The position numbers and the translations under genes were made by a program. Positions 16,533 to 24,786 of a DNA stretch of 64,000 nucleotides are shown here, in pieces (position 1 is the first letter of the stretch; every line of letters starts with the position of its first letter). Below the pieces are notes generated by a model. That model saw only the letters and a list, made by a program, of their open reading frames with translations. It did not search any database and was not told where the DNA came from. Source of the stretch: GCA-003244245 sp050700055 (GTDB taxonomy: Bacteria; Actinomycetota; Actinomycetes; Mycobacteriales; Pseudonocardiaceae); NCBI GenBank assembly GCA_050700055.1, contig JBOHGE010000030.1, positions 6,223 to 70,222 on the forward strand. The letters run 5' to 3'.

Positions 16533-17274
16533 TCCACTCAGCCATCGAGGACGCCAAGAACACGCAGGCGTTGCCTACATCGGCCGGCCGGCCGAGCCGC
16601 CCCAAGGGCGCCGCCTGCCGGAATCGCGCGACCCCGTCGGGCCAGTCCCGGTCCAAACCGTCGCGCCAGATCAGCCCGGGGGAGACGGTGTTGACCCGAA
16701 TACCGTGCCGGCCGTACTCCAGCGCCGCAGCGCGGGCGAAGTGCAGCACTGCCGCCTTCGACGCGCAGTAGTGCGCGTGCGACCACGCCGGTCGGGTGCC
16801 CTCAATGGATCCGATCAGGATGATCGACCCGCCGCCCCGCGCTCCCATCGCCGATGCGGCGGCCTGGACCGTCGCGAAGCTCCCGGTCAGGTTGGTGTCG
16901 ACGACCGCACGCCACTGCGACACCGACATCGTTGCGAGCTCGGCCACGGGTTGCACCCCGGCATTCGCCACCACGGTGTCCAGCCGCCCGAACGCCTTAA
17001 CGGCCGCCGTCATCAGGCCGGCGCAGCCTTCGGGATCGGTGACGTCGCACCGGGCCGGCAGCGCTTGGCCACCCCCGGCGACGATGTCCTCGACCACCGC
17101 GGTGGCCTGCTCGACGCTGCTGCGGTAGTGCACGACGACAGCCGCCCCGGCTGCCGCGAACGCGCGGGCGATACCGCCGCCCAGGCAGCCGCCCGCGCCG
17201 GTCACCACCGCCACGGTCCCACTCAGATCCAGGTCACCAGATCGTCGCTCCGCCGAGGCACCCTGAGACGTCAT
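16477..17274 (-). CDS. Short-chain dehydrogenase/reductase (SDR)
   Basis: 265 aa from the ATG at 17274, which overlaps the stop of the upstream MFS gene, so the two are coupled. It has the NAD(P) motif TGAGGCLGGGIA, NAG in VVANAGVQP, catalytic Ser in LIGSIEG and the YxxxK site YCASK. It ends with ITGQDLVVDGG. It resembles FabG/glucose-dehydrogenase type enzymes; the substrate is unknown. Confidence 0.88.
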   Translation of the reverse strand: MTSQGASAERRSGDLDLSGTVAVVTGAGGCLGGGIARAFAAAGAAVVVHYRSSVEQATAVVEDIVAGGGQALPARCDVTDPEGCAGLMTAAVKAFGRLDTVVANAGVQPVAELATMSVSQWRAVVDTNLTGSFATVQAAASAMGARGGGSIILIGSIEGTRPAWSHAHYCASKAAVLHFARAAALEYGRHGIRVNTVSPGLIWRDGLDRDWPDGVARFRQAAPLGRLGRPADVGNACVFLASSMAEWITGQDLVVDGGVSAHPTW

Positions 17275-18443
17275 CACGTGCTTTTCGGTGCGCCTCGTTC
17301 CCGCGCAGCCAGCCGAGATGAGCTGGTCGGTGACACGACTTGGAGCGCGCTGCGATGATCGACGGATATGGCCCGGGCCGGCCGGTCCCTCGCCGCCGCT
17401 GCCCCGGGGACGAACTGCGCCGACGCTCGAGCTTGGATGATCCACACGACCGCGGGAAGTGACTCCAGCACCAGGAACGCGGCTAATACGACCAGCTGGG
17501 GCATCCCCCGGGCGAGACCGAGCGCGCCGAGGGCGGTGCCTCCGGCGCCGCGCAGGGCGTGGCCGGTGGCCCAGATCATGCTGGGGCTGGATTGGACCAT
17601 CCAGCGGCCGGCGAGCAGGTACAGGCCGATGCCGAACAGCCCGGATACCATCAGCATGGTCGAGATCTGCGTCTCCATCATGGTCATACTGCCCAACAGG
17701 TAGACCACCACGGGAACGCCGAACAGGGACAGCAGCAGCAGCGTTTTCAGGGGTACCACGTTGCGCGACGGTTCATCCGCTACCCGGTGGCCGGCCTGCA
17801 ATGGGCGGATCCGGGCTGCCGCGCGGCGGCTGGTCATCCACACGAGGACCGCGAGCAGGCCGATCGCCAGCGCACCGGCCCGGAACTGGGCAGCAAACGG
17901 CAGCCTCGCCGACGCCATCATCCCGAGCAGCAGCCCACCCACGATCTTGCCCAGGTCCAGGTTGAGCTGCAGCCAGGTCAGCTGCCGTTCCTGGATGTCC
18001 GCGGGCAGATTCGTGCCCAGAATGAAGGTAGGAGCGGTTATCGCCACCGCCGCCGCGCCGATTCCCATCACGGCGATGGCCAGTACGATCGACAAAGAGT
18101 CACCATCGGACAGCGCCAGCGCCATGAGCCCGGCGGCCATTCCCAGCACGCCCAGCGCTTGGATCAGCCGGTGTGCCCGGTGCCGCACCGCGATCCCGCC
18201 GATCGACGGCCCGATCAATGCGAACACGCCCGCCATGGACATCGCCAGCGCGATGTCCATGGCGGTTCCCCCGACCGAGAGCACGTACGCCGGCAGCAAC
18301 ACGGGCAGGAAACAGTTGAACGCCAATGCCAGAGCGAGATGAGACGTCATCCACCATTCGAGTGGCCGAGCGTCACCATCGGTGCGAGCCTGCTGGAACA
18401 TGGTCGGAGACATTACCTCGAACGCTACCTCGACCGGAGACAT
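17274..18443 (-). CDS. MFS transporter, apparently lacking its last helices
   Basis: 389 aa with about ten hydrophobic segments. It has an MFS-like loop (IGGIAVRHRAHR) after the second helix and a central RRAAARIRPL loop. After VVWIIQARASAQFVP the sequence turns polar (AARDRPARAISVDHRSALQ) where MFS proteins normally have two more helices, so the 3' end may have frameshifted. The gene is divergent from the acyl-CoA synthetase (starts three bases apart) and translationally coupled to the SDR. ATGs at 18413 and 18401 are alternative starts. Confidence 0.75.
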   Translation of the reverse strand: MSPVEVAFEVMSPTMFQQARTDGDARPLEWWMTSHLALALAFNCFLPVLLPAYVLSVGGTAMDIALAMSMAGVFALIGPSIGGIAVRHRAHRLIQALGVLGMAAGLMALALSDGDSLSIVLAIAVMGIGAAAVAITAPTFILGTNLPADIQERQLTWLQLNLDLGKIVGGLLLGMMASARLPFAAQFRAGALAIGLLAVLVWMTSRRAAARIRPLQAGHRVADEPSRNVVPLKTLLLLSLFGVPVVVYLLGSMTMMETQISTMLMVSGLFGIGLYLLAGRWMVQSSPSMIWATGHALRGAGGTALGALGLARGMPQLVVLAAFLVLESLPAVVWIIQARASAQFVPGAAAARDRPARAISVDHRSALQVVSPTSSSRLAARERGAPKST

Positions 18444-18446
18444 TTA

Positions 18447-19901
18447 GTGAGCACTGCGCCGTTGCTGCCGACCTTGCACCACCCCACCGACGCGCCGGCG
18501 CTGCGATTCGGGCAGCGTTCGCTGACCCACCGGGAGCTCGGTATGGCGACCGCAGCGCTGGTACCTCAGCTTTCCGGCGCCCGGCGAGTGGCGGTCTGGG
18601 CCGCACCGGAGCTGGAGGCGTGCGTGGCGCTGGTGGCAGCGCTGGCGGCCGGTGTGCCGGCGGTGCCGATCAACCCGCAGTCGAGCACCCGGGAACTGCG
18701 ACACGTGGTCTCCGATGCGGCACCCGACCTGATACTCGCGGCCCCGGGAGCCGTCCTGCCCGCGCTGCTGCGGACCGTCCCGCGGCTGGACGTCGATCTG
18801 CGGTTCGGCCACGAGACGCTGCCGGCTGAGCCGGCGCCCGAGTCACCGGCACTGGTTGTTTACACCTCGGGCACCACCGGCCCGCCCAAGGGTGTGGTGT
18901 TGCCGCGGCGCGCGCTCGCCGCGGACGTCGACGCGCTCGCCGCGGCCTGGCAGTGGACTGCCCGGGACGTCCTGGTGCACGGGCTGCCGCTGTTCCACGT
19001 GCACGGTCTCGTGCTCGGTGTCCTCGGGCCACTGCGACTCGGAGGCACCCTGCACCACCTGGGCTCGTTCTCCGTCGACGGGGTGGCCCGGGAGCTGGCC
19101 GGCTCGGCGACAATGTTGTTCGGCGTGCCGACGATGTACCACCGGCTGGCCGTGGCAGCCGAGCAGGATCTCGCGGTCGCTGCGGCGCTCGGCCGGGCGC
19201 GGCTACTCGTCTCCGGCTCCGCTGCCCTACCGGTCTCGGACTACCAGCGCATCGCTGCGGCCACCGGTCAGCACGTGGTGCAGCGGTACGGGATGACCGA
19301 ATCGCTGATCACCTGCGCGATGCCGGCTGGCGGGCCACCCAGGCCGGGCACTGTCGGGCCGCCGCTGGCTGGGGTGGCGCTGCGGCTGGTGGACGAGCAC
19401 GGTGAAGTGCTCGAGGTATCCGACGACGAGACCGTCGGGGAGATCGAGGTCGCCGGTCCGACGTTGTTTCTGGGCTACCTCAACCGGCCTGACGCCACCG
19501 CCGAGGTGATGCCCGCCGGCTGGTTTCGCACCGGTGACATCGCCACCCGTGGCCCGGACGGCTCGCTGCGGTTGGTCGGGCGCCGCAGCACAGACTTGAT
19601 CACAAGCGGCGGGTACAAGATCGGCGCAGGGGAGGTCGAGAACGCCCTGCTGGAGCATCCGGGGGTCGCTGAGGTGGCGGTCACCGGTCAGCCGGATCCC
19701 GACCTCGGCGAGCGGGTGGTGGCCTGGGTGGTCGCCGCCTGCGATCCACCCCCCACCGCCGATGAGCTGGCCGACCACGTCGCGCAGCTCCTAGCCCCCC
19801 ACAAACGCCCCCGCCAAGTCCACTACCTCCCCACCCTCCCCCGCACCGAACTAGGCAAAGTCCGCAAAACCGAACTGCGTTCTGTGCCCAGATTGCCGTA
19901 A
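18447..19901 (+). CDS. Acyl-CoA synthetase (FadD36/MatB-like)
   Basis: 484 aa from the GTG at 18447, with CGGAG 8 bases upstream. AMP-forming ligase signatures: YTSGTTGPPKGVVLP, the YGMTES motif, GWFRTGDIA, GGYKIGAGEVEN and the C-terminal PRTELGKVRKTELR with the catalytic lysine. It activates a short or branched carboxylate to its CoA thioester. The short length and motif style resemble FadD36 and malonyl-CoA synthetases. The stop lies inside the left arm of a hairpin terminator. Confidence 0.87.
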   Translation: MSTAPLLPTLHHPTDAPALRFGQRSLTHRELGMATAALVPQLSGARRVAVWAAPELEACVALVAALAAGVPAVPINPQSSTRELRHVVSDAAPDLILAAPGAVLPALLRTVPRLDVDLRFGHETLPAEPAPESPALVVYTSGTTGPPKGVVLPRRALAADVDALAAAWQWTARDVLVHGLPLFHVHGLVLGVLGPLRLGGTLHHLGSFSVDGVARELAGSATMLFGVPTMYHRLAVAAEQDLAVAAALGRARLLVSGSAALPVSDYQRIAAATGQHVVQRYGMTESLITCAMPAGGPPRPGTVGPPLAGVALRLVDEHGEVLEVSDDETVGEIEVAGPTLFLGYLNRPDATAEVMPAGWFRTGDIATRGPDGSLRLVGRRSTDLITSGGYKIGAGEVENALLEHPGVAEVAVTGQPDPDLGERVVAWVVAACDPPPTADELADHVAQLLAPHKRPRQVHYLPTLPRTELGKVRKTELRSVPRLP

Positions 19902-19928
19902 AACGGGGCTGTTTACGGCAATCTGGGC
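19886..19928. terminator. Hairpin terminator at the acyl-CoA synthetase stop
   Basis: 17-bp perfect stem (GCCCAGATTGCCGTAAA paired with its complement), 9-base loop. TTCTG and CAGAA further extend the stem after a small internal mismatch. The left arm contains the stop codon. Confidence 0.75.
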
Positions 19929-19966
19929 CCAGAACGCGGCCACCGAGCCCCGCGTAGGGTGCTGGC

Positions 19967-21013
19967 GTGGGCGTGGCGCGGGCGGTGGGACTGTTGCTTG
20001 GGGTGGGTGTTGACGCGGTGTTCGGTGATCCGCGGCGCTATCACCCGGTGGCTGGCTTCGGGCGGCTTGCCGTCATTGCTGAACGGGTGTGCTACGCCGA
20101 GCACCGGCTCGCCGGGCTGGTGCATACCGGCGTACTGGTCGGTGGTGTGGCGGCGATCGGCGGTCTGCTGGAACGAGCCGGGCGTGGGCGGCCTGCCGCG
20201 CAGGTGGCGGGTACCGCGGTGGCCACCTGGATCGCGTTGGGTGGGGCCTCGCTGGCGCAGGAAGGCGCCGCGATGGCCCGGGCGTTGGACACCGGGGATC
20301 TCGATGCCGCCCGGGCCCGGTTACCGCACCTGTGCGGTCGTGACCCGGATCAGCTCGATCTGGCCGGGGTGGCCAGGGCGAGCGTGGAGTCGATCGCCGA
20401 GAACACCTCCGACGCCGTCGTCGCGCCACTGATCTGGGGTGCGATGGCCGGGATGCCCGGGCTGCTGGCCTACCGCGCGACCAATACCCTGGATGCGATG
20501 GTCGGCTACCGATCGCCGCGCTACCGGCGGTTCGGTTGGGCCGCGGCGCGGCTGGACGACCTGGCGAACCTGCTGCCGTCCCGGGTCGCAGCCGGGCTGA
20601 CCACGTTGTGCGCACCGGTGGTGGGTGGCTCGGCCCGCGGCGCGTGGCAGGTCTGGCGACGCGACGCACCAGCGCATCCCAGCCCCAACGCCGGGCAGCT
20701 CGAGGCGGCGTTCGCGGGTGCGCTGGAGGTGCGGCTGGGTGGGCGCACGGTCTACCCGCACGGTAGCGAGCAGCGCCCGGTGCTGGGTCACGGCCGCACC
20801 CCCGATGCCGGTGACCTCACCCGGGGGGTGGAGCTGTCCCGGGTCGTCGGGATGGTGGCCGCGGCGTTGTGCGCGGTGCTCGCCGTCGTGGCTCAGCGGC
20901 CGTACCGGTCGGCGAGTGTGGCCACCGGTGGATCGTGCGGGTCGTCGGCATCCGAAGACCCACCCGCCGACTGCTCGCGGCGCCATCCGATCGCTTCCCG
21001 CCAGGCGATGTAG
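19967..21013 (+). CDS. cobD: Adenosylcobinamide-phosphate synthase CobD/CbiB
   Basis: 348 aa, GTG start. Membrane enzyme that attaches aminopropanol to cobyric acid in vitamin B12 synthesis. It has D.FGDPRRYHPVAGFGRL near the start, VESIAENTSDAVVAPL, YRATNTLDAMVGYR, LDDLANLLPSR and SPNAGQLEAAFAGAL, all hallmarks of the family. The last 40 codons (PYRSASVATGG onward) look non-conserved and run 121 bases into the convergent SURF1 gene, as if the normal stop was lost. Neighbours match the M. tuberculosis order ptpA, SURF1, cobD. Confidence 0.92.
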   Translation: MGVARAVGLLLGVGVDAVFGDPRRYHPVAGFGRLAVIAERVCYAEHRLAGLVHTGVLVGGVAAIGGLLERAGRGRPAAQVAGTAVATWIALGGASLAQEGAAMARALDTGDLDAARARLPHLCGRDPDQLDLAGVARASVESIAENTSDAVVAPLIWGAMAGMPGLLAYRATNTLDAMVGYRSPRYRRFGWAAARLDDLANLLPSRVAAGLTTLCAPVVGGSARGAWQVWRRDAPAHPSPNAGQLEAAFAGALEVRLGGRTVYPHGSEQRPVLGHGRTPDAGDLTRGVELSRVVGMVAAALCAVLAVVAQRPYRSASVATGGSCGSSASEDPPADCSRRHPIASRQAM

Positions 21014-21681
21014 GCCAGCCCCAGCGGCGCCATCGCACCGAAGGCGAGCCACTGCAGTGCGTAGGCGAAAGACGGGCCGGAGTACAGCGGCGGCAGTGGC
21101 AGCGCGGACAGCACCCCGGGGGCGCCGTCCACCAGCTGGACGTAACCCGGCTCAAGCCGTACCCCGGTGGCGGCACCCACCGTGCGGGTACTCACCGCGT
21201 ACACCTGCCGGTGACCGTCCTGGGTCACGACCGCACCGCCCTGCGGGTCGGTCTCGTCGGTCCGCAGCCGGCCGGTCACGGTCACCTCCCCAGTAGGCAC
21301 GGGGGGATAGGCGGGTACCCGCACCCCCGCGGCCGGGCGAAGATAGCCACGGTCCACCAGCACGGTCGATCCGTCCGCCCGCCGCAGCGCAACCAGCACC
21401 TCGTACGCCGGCTCACCCTGCACGGTGCGCAGCCGGACGACCACCTCGGCGTCGGGCAGGTACTGCCCGGTGATCACGACTTGCCGCCACTCGTCGCGGA
21501 CCTCCTGCAGCGGCTGCGGCGGGGTGGTGAAGGAGCGCTCGATGGCGGCGTTGCGCTCCGCACGCTGCTCGGCGCGGCGGAACTGCCACGGCGCGAGCAG
21601 GGTGAACGCAGCGACGGAGAAACACACCACTACCGCCGTCAACGCCACCCAACCCGGGCGTAGCAGGAACCGCCACCGCAC
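20893..21681 (-). CDS. SURF1-family protein
   Basis: 262 aa from the GTG at 21681 (VRWRFLLRPGWVALT); a GTG at 21705 overlaps the upstream stop and is an alternative. It has the N-terminal membrane helix, then APWQFRRAEQR, then the periplasmic-side core with V.VTGQY, VLVDRGYL and P.GEVTVTGRLR, and a C-terminal helix (FAYALQWLAFGAMAPLGLAYIAW). The family helps assemble haem-copper cytochrome oxidase. It overlaps the tail of cobD on the other strand. Confidence 0.88.
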   Translation of the reverse strand: MRWRFLLRPGWVALTAVVVCFSVAAFTLLAPWQFRRAEQRAERNAAIERSFTTPPQPLQEVRDEWRQVVITGQYLPDAEVVVRLRTVQGEPAYEVLVALRRADGSTVLVDRGYLRPAAGVRVPAYPPVPTGEVTVTGRLRTDETDPQGGAVVTQDGHRQVYAVSTRTVGAATGVRLEPGYVQLVDGAPGVLSALPLPPLYSGPSFAYALQWLAFGAMAPLGLAYIAWREAIGWRREQSAGGSSDADDPHDPPVATLADRYGR

Positions 21682-21701
21682 GCCACCACGGTAACCGGTG
21701 C

Positions 21702-22544
21702 TCACTCCAGCACGGTGCGCGCGGCTGTGGCCGCGCTCGCGCCGTAACCGCCGCCGAACAGGACCGCGTGTACCAGCAGCGGGAACAGCTGGTGCAGGGG
21801 GATGCGCTGTCGCCAGCCGGTCGCCAGCGGGGCGGCGTCGGTGTAGCCGGCGAGCAGCCGTGCCAGGTGCGGGCAACCGAACAGCGCGAGCATGGCTAAG
21901 TCGGTCTCCCGGTGCCCGCCGTGCGCGGCCGGATCCAGCAGCCACCCGCGCCCGTCGGCGCCCGCGTGCACGTTGCCCGACCACAGATCGCCATGCAGCC
22001 GGGCCGGTGGCTCGGCCGGCCCAGCCAGCTCATCGATCCGCTCGCAGACCTGGTGCACGGCCCGGGCACCGGCGGCGTCCACCGCGCCACGATCCACTGC
22101 GGTGCGCAGATAGGGCAGCACCCGGTGCTCGGCATACCACTGCGGCCACTGCTCTGCGGTGATGTGGGACATCGGGGCGGCCCCGATCCACGCCTGCTGC
22201 GGTCCCCCCGGCGGTGCGGCGCCGAAGGCCGGTGCGCCCGCGGCGTGCAGGGTGGCGAGCTGACGCCCGAGCCGCTCGGCCGCGGCACCGTCGAGCCGTC
22301 CGGCCGGCACGTGTTCGGTGATCAGCCACTCGTTGTCATGCCCGTGCACCTGGGGTAGCGGCGGGCCACCGGGCACCCGCAACCAGCGCAGCCCCGCCGC
22401 CTCGGCGACGGCCTGCCCGGGTTGGCCCCGCTTGGCCACCACGGTGCGCCCGTCGGCTAGCTCGATCACCCAGATGCTGCCCTGGGGTGTCGCGGCGCGC
22501 ACCGGCTGCCCGGTGATCGCCGTCACAGCCGGTTGTATACCCAT
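21702..22544 (-). CDS. Fructosamine kinase family protein
   Basis: 280 aa from the ATG at 22544 (MGIQPAVTAITG). The kinase fold shows VVAKRG, ITEHVPAGRL and the catalytic loop HGDLWSGN, followed by LLDPAAHGGHRETDLAML. The family phosphorylates ketosamines formed by protein glycation. It overlaps the end of the phosphatase gene upstream and the start of the SURF1 gene downstream, so the three are one operon. Confidence 0.88.
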   Translation of the reverse strand: MGIQPAVTAITGQPVRAATPQGSIWVIELADGRTVVAKRGQPGQAVAEAAGLRWLRVPGGPPLPQVHGHDNEWLITEHVPAGRLDGAAAERLGRQLATLHAAGAPAFGAAPPGGPQQAWIGAAPMSHITAEQWPQWYAEHRVLPYLRTAVDRGAVDAAGARAVHQVCERIDELAGPAEPPARLHGDLWSGNVHAGADGRGWLLDPAAHGGHRETDLAMLALFGCPHLARLLAGYTDAAPLATGWRQRIPLHQLFPLLVHAVLFGGGYGASAATAARTVLE

Positions 22545-23008
22545 GCCAGCAACCCGGATACCGCCGCATGCACCATGCCGAGTACCTCGTCGAAACACCG
22601 CGTGCCACCGAAATACGGATCGGGCACGTCGAGGTTCCTGCCCGCCGTCGGGTCGAACGACCGCAACAAAACCACCCGCTGCGGTTGCGCCACCAGCCGG
22701 CGCAGCTGCGCGAGATGCCCGGAGTCCAGCGCCACCAGCAGATCGGCCGACAGGTGCTGCGCGCCGAGCTGCGTGGCGACGTGCCTGCAGTCGTAACCGG
22801 CCCGGCGCAGCGCTTCGGCGGTGCGCGGATCGGCCGGCTCGCCGACGTGCCAGCTTTCGGTTCCCGCGCTGCTCACCCGCACCTGGTCGGCCAGACCCTC
22901 CCGGTGTACTGCGCCGGTGAACACGACCTCAGCCATCGGAGACCGGCAGATATTGCCGGTGCAGACGAAGGTGATGTGCACCCGCGGCCTGGTGTGGTCA
23001 TCGCTCAC
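22523..23008 (-). CDS. ptpA: Low-molecular-weight protein tyrosine phosphatase (PtpA-like)
   Basis: 161 aa. Signature CTGNICRSP (CX5R) near residue 16 and the general-acid motif VPDPYFGG near residue 130. It dephosphorylates protein tyrosines. Position before SURF1 and cobD matches the mycobacterial ptpA locus. It overlaps the fructosamine kinase start. Confidence 0.92.
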   Translation of the reverse strand: MSDDHTRPRVHITFVCTGNICRSPMAEVVFTGAVHREGLADQVRVSSAGTESWHVGEPADPRTAEALRRAGYDCRHVATQLGAQHLSADLLVALDSGHLAQLRRLVAQPQRVVLLRSFDPTAGRNLDVPDPYFGGTRCFDEVLGMVHAAVSGLLAWVYNRL

Positions 23009-23026
23009 GCTGCCCAGTCTGGCCGA

Positions 23027-24496
23027 TCACCGCTGAACCAGCCCACTCCCGGAGCTGGTGGTGACGGGCACGGGGAGCTCGTCGTCGGCTCCGGTCGGGC
23101 GCCCAGCACGGAGCAGCGTGGCGCCCAGCACCGCCGCGGCGGCGGCGAACAGAGCACTGACGACGAAGGCGAGGTGGTACCCGCCGGTGAGGGCGACGGG
23201 CAGGTCGTTGCCGGCGATGCGCAGCTCGTCGGCGCGAGCGGCACTGAGGCTGGCGAGGATCGCAAGGCCGAGCGCCCCGCCCATCATGAAGGAGGTGTTG
23301 ACGATTCCCGAGGCGAGCCCGGACTCGCTCGGCTCGACATCGGTCATGGCGGCCAGCAGTACCGGGTTGAACGCCATGCCGGCGCCGACGCCGAGCAGGA
23401 TCATGGCCGGGAGCACGTCGACGGTGAAGCTCGCATCGATCGGCGCCCGTGCGAAGACCAGCAGCCCCACCGCGAAGAGCAGCAGCCCCGCCGTCAGCGG
23501 CACCTTGAGACCGAAGCGCACCACGAGCGTGGCGGACAGTCCCAGCGAGAACGCCGCCATGATCAGGTTTCCTGGCAGGAAGGCGAGGCCGACCTGCAGC
23601 GGGCTGTATCCGAGCACCAACTGCAGGTAGAGCGCGGAAAGGAAGAACCAGGCGAACATGGCGGCGGGCCACAGGACGCTGATGATATTGGAGATAGCGA
23701 CATTGCGCAGCCGGAAGATCCGCAATGGCACCAATGGGGAGCGCGCTCGGGCCTCGATGCCGAGGAACAGCGCCAGCAGCAGCACCGCGGTGGCCAGCAG
23801 GCCGACCGTCCGGGTGGAGGTCCAGCCGGCGTCGTTTCCGTTCACGATCGCATAGACGGCGAGCATCAACGACGCGGTCACCGTCACCGCGCCGGCCACG
23901 TCGAGCCGCCCGACGGTCGGCTGCCCGGGCTCGCCGGGAAGCAGGACGAGGCAGAGCGTGAAGACCACGACACCGACCGGGAGATTGACCAGGAAGATCC
24001 AGTGCCAGCTGAGCGTGTCGGTCAGGATCCCGCCGAGGAGCACCCCGATGCTTCCGCCGCCGGCGATGACGAAGCCGATGACTCCCATGGCCTTGGCCCG
24101 CTCGGCCGGCTCGCTGAACATCGTCATGACCAACGACAGCGCGACCACCGCGACGACCGCGCCACCGAGACCCTGGACCATCCGGGCCCCGATCAGGAAG
24201 CCCTGGGTACCGGCGAGGCCACAGGCCAGCGAGGCGATGGTGAACAGCGTGAGGCCGATCAGGAACAGCCGGCGGTAACCGAACAGATCACCCAGCCGCC
24301 CGCCCAGCAGCATGAAGCCGCCGAAGGTGATCAGATAGGCATTCACGACCCACGCCAGCGAGATCTCGGAGAACCCGAGATCCGCCCTGATCGACGGCAG
24401 CGCGACGTTCACGATCGTGGTGTCCAGGACGATCATCAGATCCCCCAGACACAACACGAGCAGCGCCAGCCAGCGCTTCCGGCCCTCGATGCTCAT
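23027..24496 (-). CDS. MFS drug exporter, DHA2 (14-helix) family
   Basis: 489 aa from the ATG at 24496 (MSIEGRKRWLALLVLCLGD). Family motifs LDTTIVNVALPSI, GGRLGDLFGYRR and ARMVQGLGGAVV; about 14 hydrophobic segments. Predicted proton-coupled efflux of small molecules. The start at 24556 adds a hydrophilic leader and is unlikely. It follows ptpA on the same strand but 18 bases away from its stop in the reverse order, so it is upstream of that operon. Confidence 0.88.
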   Translation of the reverse strand: MSIEGRKRWLALLVLCLGDLMIVLDTTIVNVALPSIRADLGFSEISLAWVVNAYLITFGGFMLLGGRLGDLFGYRRLFLIGLTLFTIASLACGLAGTQGFLIGARMVQGLGGAVVAVVALSLVMTMFSEPAERAKAMGVIGFVIAGGGSIGVLLGGILTDTLSWHWIFLVNLPVGVVVFTLCLVLLPGEPGQPTVGRLDVAGAVTVTASLMLAVYAIVNGNDAGWTSTRTVGLLATAVLLLALFLGIEARARSPLVPLRIFRLRNVAISNIISVLWPAAMFAWFFLSALYLQLVLGYSPLQVGLAFLPGNLIMAAFSLGLSATLVVRFGLKVPLTAGLLLFAVGLLVFARAPIDASFTVDVLPAMILLGVGAGMAFNPVLLAAMTDVEPSESGLASGIVNTSFMMGGALGLAILASLSAARADELRIAGNDLPVALTGGYHLAFVVSALFAAAAAVLGATLLRAGRPTGADDELPVPVTTSSGSGLVQR

Positions 24497-24786
24497 CGTC
24501 GTCCGTGCCTTCCACTGTTCATCGGTTGGATCATGACAATCGATCCCGCCCGCCATGATGGTCGCCGGTCATGGCTCGAATCAACGGAAATACGTACCGG
24601 CCGGCGTGCGGTGACGCCTGGGCAGGCGCGAGCAGGTCTGGCCGCCGGGACGCTACCCGCGAGGGTGACGGTGCAGCGCCAGCGGCCGGGATCGGTCGTC
24701 AGCAGGGTGATCCTGGTATGGCTGCCTGGCGCCTTGATTCCGCGGCAGCTACGTTGGGGCCGGTGCCGTCGTTCGCAGGGAATTTT

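Noticed and set aside
17559..18446. N-terminal extension of the acyl-CoA synthetase frame
   Set aside because: It is antisense to the MFS transporter; the GTG at 18447 has a ribosome site and starts the conserved domain.
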